From Paramesorhizobium deserti (lineage in GTDB: Bacteria > Pseudomonadota > Alphaproteobacteria > Rhizobiales > Rhizobiaceae), in NCBI RefSeq assembly GCF_001558695.1, contig NZ_LNTU01000040.1, positions 62,001 through 126,000 on the forward strand: a stretch of 64,000 bases of DNA, given 5' to 3'. Both the position numbers and the translations under genes were made by a program. Positions 57,888 through 64,000 of this stretch are shown here, one piece after another. Within the stretch, counting starts at the first letter, position 1; every line of letters begins with the position of its first letter. The notes beneath the pieces were generated by a model. That model was not told the origin of the DNA, searched no databases, and saw only the letters and a program-made list of their open reading frames with translations.

Positions 57888-59102
57888 ATGACCCAGCGCT
57901 TCGACGACGCCCGCGTCCTCATGTACAGCCACGACACATTCGGGCTCGGCCATCTGCGCCGTTGCCGCACCATCGCCCATTCGCTGGTCGAGGATTTCCG
58001 CGGGCTCCAGGTGCTCATCATCTCGGGTGCCACCATCGCCGGCGCCTTCGACTACCGTGCTCGCGTCGATTTCGTCAAAACGCCGAGCGTCATCAAGCTG
58101 AGGAATGGCGAATATACCTCGATGGAGCGCCATATCGACCTCAACGAAACCTTGAGGATGCGACAGGCCATCATCCGCCGCACGGCCGAGACTTTCCAGC
58201 CCGACATTTTCATCGTCGACAAGGAGCCGCTCGGCTTGCGCGGCGAGATCGAGGACACACTCTCCTATCTCAAGGCGCGCGGCACCACCCTGGTCCTCGG
58301 CCTGCGCGAGGTGATGGATGCTCCTGACCTTCTGGAGGCGGAGTGGCGCAAGAACGATGTCATGCGCAAGATCGGCCTGTTCTATGACATGATCTGGACC
58401 TATGGACCGCCCGATTTCTATGACCCGCTGGTCGGTCTGGACGTGCCGCCGACCATCCAGGCGAAGATGAAATTCGTGGGCTTCCTGCAGCGGCGCCTGT
58501 CACATGCGGAACTGCCCGGCCACAAGCCGGAAGGCGACTACATTCTCGTCACGACCGGCGGCGGCGGCGATGGCGCCGATCTCATCCATGATGTCATCCA
58601 TGCCTATCAGCAGGATCCGACGCTCCAGCACAAGGCGCTGATCGTGCTCGGCCCCTATATGCCCGCCCACAAGCGGCAGAAGCTGATCCGCAAAAGCGCC
58701 GGCATACCCTTCATCAAGATGATCGAGTTCGACAACCGGATGGAAGAACTGATCGCAGGAGCCAGGGCGGTGGTGGCGATGGGCGGTTACAACACCTATT
58801 GCGAGATCCTGTCCTTCGACAAGCCGGCGCTGATCGTGCCGCGCGTCAGGCCGCGCGAGGAACAGTTGATCCGCGCCCGCCGCGCCGCCGAGCTCGGCCT
58901 GGTGCAGATGCTGTTGCCGGAAGAGGCCGAGGACGCATTGCGCTTCGCCGCCGAGCTCAAAGCGCTGCCGGATCGGCCCCGCCCCTCGCAAGGCGCTCCC
59001 GATCTTCGCCTCGAAGGCCTCGTCCATATCTCCGAGATTGTCGGCGAATGGCTCGAACAACGATCGACCCGTCATCTCGCCCTCGTCGAGGGCAGGAGCT
59101 GA
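57888..59102 (+). CDS. MurG-like glycosyltransferase (GT-B fold), first of two
   Basis: 404-residue cytoplasmic or peripheral membrane glycosyltransferase related to family 28. The N-terminal half has HDTFGLGHLRRCRTIAHSL, like the glycine-rich acceptor loop of MurG/MGDG synthases. The C-terminal half has the donor-binding pattern YILVTTGGGGDGADLI and VAMGGYNTYCEILSFDKPALIVPR...EEQLIRARRAAELGL, as in MurG and related UDP-sugar transferases. AGAGAGGTCCGGCA precedes the ATG at 57888. It begins a plus-strand operon with a GT4 enzyme (59107) and a second MurG-like protein (60351). Acceptor and sugar are unknown. Confidence 0.85.
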   Translation: MTQRFDDARVLMYSHDTFGLGHLRRCRTIAHSLVEDFRGLQVLIISGATIAGAFDYRARVDFVKTPSVIKLRNGEYTSMERHIDLNETLRMRQAIIRRTAETFQPDIFIVDKEPLGLRGEIEDTLSYLKARGTTLVLGLREVMDAPDLLEAEWRKNDVMRKIGLFYDMIWTYGPPDFYDPLVGLDVPPTIQAKMKFVGFLQRRLSHAELPGHKPEGDYILVTTGGGGDGADLIHDVIHAYQQDPTLQHKALIVLGPYMPAHKRQKLIRKSAGIPFIKMIEFDNRMEELIAGARAVVAMGGYNTYCEILSFDKPALIVPRVRPREEQLIRARRAAELGLVQMLLPEEAEDALRFAAELKALPDRPRPSQGAPDLRLEGLVHISEIVGEWLEQRSTRHLALVEGRS

Positions 59103-59106
59103 ACCC

Positions 59107-60354
59107 ATGCCCCCCCGCCGCAAGATCGTGGTGGTCCTGAAGGGATATCCGCGCCTGTCCGAAACCTTCATCGCGCAGGAACTGCTTGGCCTGGAACGTG
59201 CCGGGATCGAGCTCATCATCGTCGCGCTCAGGCGGCCGACCGACGGCAAGCGCCACCCGGTGCACGATGAGATAAAGGCATCCGTTCACTATCTGCCGGA
59301 ATATCTGCATGAGGAGCCGCTGCGGGTTCTCAAATCGCTTCTGGTTTGCCTGCCTCAGGCCAGTTTCAGGCGCGCGTTCGGCACCTTTTTCGCCGATCTG
59401 CGCCGTGATTTCACGCGCAACCGTATCCGCCGCTTCGGACAGGCGCTGGTGCTCGCGGCCGAATGGCCGGATGACGCCGGCTGGCTGCACGCGCATTTCG
59501 CCCATACACCGGCCTCCGTCACCCGCTACACCAGTCTTTTGCGCGGCCTGCCCTGGACGTGTTCGGCCCATGCCAAGGACATCTGGACTTCAGCTGACTG
59601 GGATCTGGCCGACAAACTCTCCTCCGCGCGCTGGACGGTGACCTGCACCGAGACCGGCTTTCAGCATCTGAAAAAGCTGGCGAACGGCAGCTCGCGCGTG
59701 CATCTAAGCTATCACGGGCTGGACCTTGCGCGTTTCGGTGATTTCCAGGGAATACGCCCGCCGCGCGACGGCTCCTCGCCCGACGATCCCGTCATCATCC
59801 TCAGTGTCGGCCGAGCAGTGGAAAAGAAGGGCTTCGATACGCTCCTGCAGGCGCTCGCTCTCCTGCCGCGCGACCTCGCCTGGCGTTTCGAGCATGTCGG
59901 CGGCGGCGACCAGCTCAACCGGCTCAAGGGCTTTGCCCAAAAGCTCGGCATCGCATCGCGTGTTTCATGGAACGGAGCGCTCGCGCAGGAGGATGTCCTC
60001 CAGCTTTATCGCAGCGCGGACATCTTCACGCTCGCCTGCCGGATTGCTTCGGACGGCGACCGGGACGGCCTGCCCAATGTGCTGGTGGAAGCGGCAAGCC
60101 AGCGGCTGCCCTGTGTATCGACGAATGTCTCGGGTATTCCCGAACTCTTGACGGACGGCGAGACAGGCGTGCTCGTCCCGCCGGACGATCCGAAAGCGCT
60201 TGCGCGGGCGCTAGAGTACGTGATCCGTGATCCGACCCTGCGCGTCCGCCTTGGCGATGCCGCGGAGCGACGCGTCCGCGTCCATTTCGATCACCAGTCG
60301 AGCATCGGCCAGCTGAAGAACCTGTTCGAGCAGGAATGGCAGGCAGCGACATGA
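59107..60354 (+). CDS. Glycosyltransferase family 4
   Basis: 415-residue GT-B glycosyltransferase. The N-terminal domain reads KGYPRLSETFIAQELLGLERAG and contains HAHFAHTPASVTRYTSLL and SAHAKDIW, as in exopolysaccharide GT4 enzymes. The C-terminal donor domain has ILSVGRAVEKKGFDTLLQAL and the E-x7-E-like segment GLPNVLVEAASQRLPCVSTNVSGIPELL. The ATG at 59107 follows GGAGCTGAACCC, 4 bp after the previous stop. Its last codons overlap the next gene (ATGA at 60351). It is probably cytoplasmic, adding one sugar to a lipid- or protein-linked acceptor. Confidence 0.92.
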   Translation: MPPRRKIVVVLKGYPRLSETFIAQELLGLERAGIELIIVALRRPTDGKRHPVHDEIKASVHYLPEYLHEEPLRVLKSLLVCLPQASFRRAFGTFFADLRRDFTRNRIRRFGQALVLAAEWPDDAGWLHAHFAHTPASVTRYTSLLRGLPWTCSAHAKDIWTSADWDLADKLSSARWTVTCTETGFQHLKKLANGSSRVHLSYHGLDLARFGDFQGIRPPRDGSSPDDPVIILSVGRAVEKKGFDTLLQALALLPRDLAWRFEHVGGGDQLNRLKGFAQKLGIASRVSWNGALAQEDVLQLYRSADIFTLACRIASDGDRDGLPNVLVEAASQRLPCVSTNVSGIPELLTDGETGVLVPPDDPKALARALEYVIRDPTLRVRLGDAAERRVRVHFDHQSSIGQLKNLFEQEWQAAT

Positions 60355-61502
60355 TGCGCCCGCGCGTCTTCTTTTACGTCCAGCACCTGCTCGGCATCGG
60401 ACACCTTGCCCGCGCCAGCCGTATCGCCGCCGCGCTCACCGCCGCCGGTTTCGATGTCACCGTGGTCACAGGGGGCGTGCCGGTCGCCGGTTTCCCGGGG
60501 CCGGGCATCCGCACTGTGAACCTGCCTCCCGTCGTTACATCCGACGAGAGTTTTTCCGGCCTGGCGGATATCGAGGGAAAGCCTGTCGACGACGCCTTCA
60601 GGGAAAAGCGCTGCCGCATGCTGGTCGAGGCGTTCCAAAGCTGCAGGCCCGACATCGTCATTCTGGAAGCCTTTCCCTTCGGCCGCCGCCAGATGCGTTT
60701 CGAACTGCTGCCCCTGCTCGACGCCATCGGCAACATGGCGCCGAAACCCTTCGTCGTCGCGTCGATCCGCGACATCCTCCAGGAGCGGGTGAAGCCTGGA
60801 CGGAGCGAGGAGACGGCCGATCTCGTCAATCGGCATTTCGATCTGGTGATGGTGCATGGCGATCCTGCCTTCGCGACACTCGGCGAAACATTTCCACTTG
60901 CCCACCAAATCGAGGCGAAGATCGCCTATACCGGCCTGGTGGCCGCGCCGCCGCCGGCGCCGGCTTCCGAATCCTTTGATGTACTGATTTCCGTCGGCGG
61001 CGGGGCTGCCGGGCGAAATCTTGTCGGATCGGCGGTCGCGGCGGCGCGAAACACCCGGACAGACCTGAAATGGGGGCTGATAACTGGTCCCAATTTCCCG
61101 AAAGACGCGTTTGAAACAGTCCTCCACGAAGCGCCGCCGCATCTCTCGGTCTTCAGGTTCCGCGAGGATTTCGCGAACCTCCTGACCGGCGCCCGGCTTT
61201 CCGTCTCGCAGGCTGGTTACAACACGGTTGGTGACATCCTGCGCGCCGGATGCCGCTCCCTACTCATCCCGTTCGCCTCCGGCGGCGAAACCGAGCAAAC
61301 GCGTCGTGCCCTGGGCCTTCAAAGGCTCGGCCTGGCAAGCGTGCTGAAGGAAGAGGAGCTCAACGAAGCAACCCTTGCGGCGGCGATCGAACAAACCCTC
61401 GCGAGCGAACCGAAGGCCCTTCGCCTCGATCTCGATGGCGCGCCAGGCACGGCACGGGCCTTGCGCGAGCTCTTGGGCGTCAGACGCTCCCTATCAGCAT
61501 GA
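60351..61502 (+). CDS. MurG-like glycosyltransferase (GT-B fold), second of two
   Basis: 383-residue glycosyltransferase of the same general type as 57888, but clearly divergent. VQHLLGIGHLARASRIAAAL matches the N-terminal loop, and the C-terminal donor site is ISVGGGAAGRNLVGSA and SVSQAGYNTVGDILRAGCRSLLIPFASGGETEQTRRALGLQRLGL. The tandem with another MurG-like enzyme suggests two successive, related transfers. The start at 60351 overlaps the GT4 stop. Its end overlaps the convergent gene at 61480 by 23 bp. Confidence 0.85.
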   Translation: MMRPRVFFYVQHLLGIGHLARASRIAAALTAAGFDVTVVTGGVPVAGFPGPGIRTVNLPPVVTSDESFSGLADIEGKPVDDAFREKRCRMLVEAFQSCRPDIVILEAFPFGRRQMRFELLPLLDAIGNMAPKPFVVASIRDILQERVKPGRSEETADLVNRHFDLVMVHGDPAFATLGETFPLAHQIEAKIAYTGLVAAPPPAPASESFDVLISVGGGAAGRNLVGSAVAAARNTRTDLKWGLITGPNFPKDAFETVLHEAPPHLSVFRFREDFANLLTGARLSVSQAGYNTVGDILRAGCRSLLIPFASGGETEQTRRALGLQRLGLASVLKEEELNEATLAAAIEQTLASEPKALRLDLDGAPGTARALRELLGVRRSLSA

Positions 61503-62190
61503 AACGGGTGTAGTTCTTCGTCGGCAGCGCGCCGGAAAACCGCACCTCCCGCAGCGCCGCCATCGCTTCGAAGGCCTCGAGCGAAGCCACGCAATTGATG
61601 TGTGTCGGCTCGCTGAAATAATCATTGGACTGCAGGAGGACCAGCGTTCCCTCGGGCAGCATATCGAGCCAGCCCCGCACATCCACGATGTGCTCGCAGC
61701 TCGAATTGATCACCATATCAGGCCGTTCTGCCGCATAATCGAGCGTATACATGTCGCTCGTCCGTGCCCTAAAACGCTCTCCGGCCGTGCGGTTCAGGGT
61801 CTCGGCGATCTCCGCCACATGCGGGTCGATATCGATGCTCTCGATCATGCCAATGTCGAAGCGACCATCCTCGAAGAGCATAGCCGGCAGCACGCCGTAC
61901 CAGCCGCCCAGTACCCATATGCGCCCGAATCGGCCGCCGCAGCTCTCGAAGAGCCTGTCCCGCGCCCACATCTTGCAGGCGACCTGCTTATGGTTGAAGG
62001 CATTGGCGATCTCGGCCTCGGGATGACGAGCGACGACGCGGGCGAGCCCCTCGACCAGCGGGCTCGCCGTATAGGCGGCAATTCCTCTCGCCAGATCATA
62101 GGCGTGCTCGTGCCAGTCCACGCTGGCGTCATCATCGGTCCGGGTAGCGTCCATCATGGGCTTGTTGTATGTTGGGATTTTGAACGACAC
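61480..62190 (-). CDS. Methyltransferase-like protein
   Basis: 236-residue protein with a Rossmann-like core: IWVLGGWYGVLPAML (motif I position, about residues 93-107), IESIDIDPHVAEIAETL (motif II), and DMVINSSCEHIVDVRGWLDML. The layout is that of a class I SAM-dependent methyltransferase, with a helical N-terminal part (YDLARGIAAYTASPLVEGLARVV). The start MSFKIPTYNK at 62190 is not well supported; internal Met codons at 12-13 are possible. It converges with the glycosyltransferase gene and overlaps it by 23 bp. Substrate unknown; modification of the cluster's glycan is a reasonable guess. Confidence 0.65.
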   Translation of the reverse strand: MSFKIPTYNKPMMDATRTDDDASVDWHEHAYDLARGIAAYTASPLVEGLARVVARHPEAEIANAFNHKQVACKMWARDRLFESCGGRFGRIWVLGGWYGVLPAMLFEDGRFDIGMIESIDIDPHVAEIAETLNRTAGERFRARTSDMYTLDYAAERPDMVINSSCEHIVDVRGWLDMLPEGTLVLLQSNDYFSEPTHINCVASLEAFEAMAALREVRFSGALPTKNYTRFMLIGSV

Positions 62191-62219
62191 AACAAAATCT
62201 GAAAAGTAAATCTCATCGC

Positions 62220-62804
62220 ATGGATTTGAATACGAACGAAGCTTCTACGCCGCTGGCCGATGGAAAGGACCTGCCGCATCTCTCGGGTCCGGCGGCATTC
62301 ATCCGGCAGGTTCTCGCCGCCCATTTCGTGCGCGACTGCCCGCATATCGTGGAGATCGGCGGGCATATCAGGCCGGTTACCGAATACCTGACCCACAGAC
62401 CGCTTTCCGTTCTCTCCGTCGACCCGAAGACCCCCGCCTATGAGGCGGATGAGCTCAACGGCCATCCCTGCCGGGTTCGTCACGTCCCCCGGAAGTTCCA
62501 GGAAGTCGAATACGACTATGCTCCGGGCAGCTACGGGCTGGTCCTGCTCGGCTATTCGCTAAAACCCTTCGGCAGCCGCGAGCCGCTCGGGCAGTTGCTG
62601 TTCTCATTGATCGACAATGCCCGAGTGGTGGTGATCGAATATCCGCCGGAGCTCGACCGTGCGTCCTCGCAGGTCCCCGCCATCGTCAGCCGGCCCAACC
62701 TGAAGGTCCATTGCAGCGTCGAACTTGTGCTCGACGACGAAGCCATCGCGGGATCGCCCTTTGCGAAGAGGCGGTTCTACGTGCTGCATCCTTCCACTCG
62801 CTAG
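62220..62804 (+). CDS. Methyltransferase-like or hypothetical protein
   Basis: 194-residue protein with a possible SAM-binding core: CPHIVEIGGHIRPVTEYLTH (motif I-like), LSVLSVDPKTPAYEA (motif II-like) and GSYGLVLLGYSLKPFG (motif IV-like). The glycine motif is incomplete (E-I-G-G-H), so activity is doubtful. It is transcribed divergently from 61480-62190 with a gap of 29 bp and followed after 12 bp by the ABC exporter gene. The start ATG at 62220 has AAAAGTAAAT upstream and no strong ribosome site. It may be a partner or paralogue of the neighbouring protein. Confidence 0.55.
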   Translation: MDLNTNEASTPLADGKDLPHLSGPAAFIRQVLAAHFVRDCPHIVEIGGHIRPVTEYLTHRPLSVLSVDPKTPAYEADELNGHPCRVRHVPRKFQEVEYDYAPGSYGLVLLGYSLKPFGSREPLGQLLFSLIDNARVVVIEYPPELDRASSQVPAIVSRPNLKVHCSVELVLDDEAIAGSPFAKRRFYVLHPSTR

Positions 62805-62816
62805 TGGCGGCTGCTG

Positions 62817-64000
62817 ATGGAACCAAGTCTCGCCCGCTATATCTGGTCGCATACCAAGAGGCAGCAGCTCTGGATCGTCGTGATCGTCGTCCTGTCGATG
62901 ATCCCCTATTTCCTGTCGTTCGATTTGCCCAAGCTGATCGTCAACGGGCCGATCCAGGGCGGAGGCTTCGAGGCTCCCGGCGCAACACAGCCCTTCATGG
63001 AGTTCAGCCCCGATCTGCCGTTCATCGGCGAGATCCATATCTTCTCCGGCTTCGAGCTCACTCGCGAGGGCATGCTGGTCGCCCTCAGCCTGGTCTTCCT
63101 GCTGCTCGTCATCATCAACGGCTTGTTCAAATTCTATATCAACACCTACAAGGGCCGTCTTGGCGAGAGGATGCTGCGGCGCATCCGCTTCGAGCTTGTC
63201 GATCGCGTCCTCAGGTTTCCTCCACAATATTTCAAGCGGGTGAAATCCGCCGAGGTGGCGAGCCTGGTGAAGGACGAGGTGGAGCCGCTCGGCGGCTTCA
63301 TCGGCGATGCATTCGTGCAGCCGGCCTTGCTCGGCGGCCAGGCGCTGACCGCCATGCTGTTCATCATGGTGCAAAATTTCTGGCTCGGCATGATGGCCTT
63401 CGCCATCGTGAGCGTGCAGATCGTGCTTATCCCGCAGATGCGCAAAAGGCTGCTTCGGCTGGGCCGTGAACGGCAGATCACCGCGCGGGCGCTCTCCGGC
63501 CGGGTCGGCGAGATCGTCGACGGCATCGGCACCGTGCATGTCCATGACACCTCCAATTACGAGCGTGCAGACATCGCCGCCAGGCTCGGACGGATCTTCA
63601 AGATCCGTTACGATCTCTATCAGTGGAAGTTCCTGGTCAAATTCCTCAACAATCTGCTGGCCCAGGTAACGCCTTTCCTGTTCTATCTCATCGGCGGCTA
63701 TCTGGTTCTTCGGGGGCGTCTCGATGTCGGTCAGTTGGTGGCCGTCATCACCGCCTATAAGGACCTGCCCGGGCCGCTCAAGGAACTGATCGACTGGGAC
63801 CAGGCGCGTCAGGACGTGCAGGTGAAATATGCGCAGGTCGTCGAACAGTTCAGTGCCGAGAATCTGATCGAGCCGGAAATTCAGACCGTCAGATACGAGC
63901 CTGTCGGTGCGCTGAGCGGCCCGCTTGCCGCCGTCAATCTCTCCCTGGCCGATGACGGCGGGGCGACACTGGTCGAGCGGGTCTCCTTCGAGATCCATCC
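62817..64000 (+). CDS. ABC exporter, membrane part (3' end outside window)
   Basis: Open frame of 394 codons from the ATG at 62817 to the window edge. It encodes the membrane domain of a type I ABC exporter: TM1 near WIVVIVVLSMIPYFL, a periplasmic insert of about 50 residues (GPIQGGGFEAPGATQPFMEF onward), TM2 near LVALSLVFLLLVIINGLF, and the family coupling text GRLGERMLRRIRFELVDRVLRFP and HDTSNYERADIAARL. The ATPase part should lie beyond the edge. It is 12 bp after the methyltransferase-like gene, so it is probably in one unit with it. It may export the product of the glycosyltransferases. The direction is inferred from family only. Confidence 0.85.
   Translation, partial: MEPSLARYIWSHTKRQQLWIVVIVVLSMIPYFLSFDLPKLIVNGPIQGGGFEAPGATQPFMEFSPDLPFIGEIHIFSGFELTREGMLVALSLVFLLLVIINGLFKFYINTYKGRLGERMLRRIRFELVDRVLRFPPQYFKRVKSAEVASLVKDEVEPLGGFIGDAFVQPALLGGQALTAMLFIMVQNFWLGMMAFAIVSVQIVLIPQMRKRLLRLGRERQITARALSGRVGEIVDGIGTVHVHDTSNYERADIAARLGRIFKIRYDLYQWKFLVKFLNNLLAQVTPFLFYLIGGYLVLRGRLDVGQLVAVITAYKDLPGPLKELIDWDQARQDVQVKYAQVVEQFSAENLIEPEIQTVRYEPVGALSGPLAAVNLSLADDGGATLVERVSFEIH

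Noticed and set aside
1-64000. tRNA, rRNA or CRISPR array
   Set aside because: No cloverleaf-type sequence, rRNA-like stretch or regularly spaced repeats was noticed; a dedicated search could still find a small RNA gene.

Overview
The window reads as chromosome or large replicon of an alphaproteobacterium of the Rhizobiaceae or a close relative. The grounds are the high GC, the density of ribose-type (CUT2) ABC importers with LacI-family regulators, a DUF1127 protein, a rhizobial-style intergenic palindrome (11154-11196), and tightly packed operons joined by ATGA overlaps. The species cannot be fixed from sequence alone. No rRNA, tRNA, CRISPR array or intact insertion sequence was seen.

Layout. 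(1) 1-4950, minus strand: CoA-transferase, signal-less solute-binding protein, enoyl-CoA hydratase, ribose-type permease and binding protein. The binding protein runs off the left edge. (2) 5172-11097, plus strand: a second ribose-type importer whose ATPase is split into two genes, ending in an M24 peptidase-like enzyme. Two LacI-type operators lie between units 1 and 2. (3) 17461-11198, minus strand: Gfo/Idh/MocA oxidoreductase, sugar epimerase/isomerase, DUF4432 protein, SDR, lactonase and LacI regulator; a second LacI regulator (17730) is divergent. This looks like an oxidative (keto-)sugar pathway. (4) 18.8-23.6 kb: a mixed stretch with a GT29-like protein, a VOC protein, a carotenoid oxygenase, a broken integrase and a glycerophosphodiesterase. 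(5) 23.6-32.3 kb: GntR/FCD regulator, two MmgE/PrpD enzymes, a complete TctCBA tripartite transporter, an atypical SDR and an AbrB-type membrane protein. This is probably a polycarboxylate catabolic locus with three shared TGTTGACA boxes. (6) 33-34.9 kb: CNNM/CorC-type protein and a lipoprotein. (7) 35.2-40.9 kb: Cu/Ag efflux operon (small Cys/Met protein, FixH-like, CusB, CusA, broken small gene). CusA lacks seven residues, including the TM4 aspartate. (8) 40.8-47.7 kb: two cytoplasmic Cys-type sulfatases flanking a sulfonate-type ABC importer, with a divergent LysR regulator. (9) 47.9-52.2 kb: toxin-antitoxin pair, EF-hand protein, AraC/DJ-1 regulator, DUF1127 protein, exported carboxymuconolactone-decarboxylase-like protein. 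(10) 52.4-57.5 kb: a third ribose-type importer with a GFA-family protein. (11) 57.9-64 kb: two MurG-like glycosyltransferases around a GT4 glycosyltransferase, two methyltransferase-like proteins and the start of an ABC exporter. This is a glycan or glycolipid cluster I cannot match to a named system.

Most of the window is therefore nutrient scavenging under local regulators. The two points most worth follow-up are the uncharacterised glycan/export cluster at the right end and the CusA deletion. The sulfatase-plus-importer locus and the twin MmgE/PrpD plus TctCBA locus are the next best candidates for undescribed pathways.
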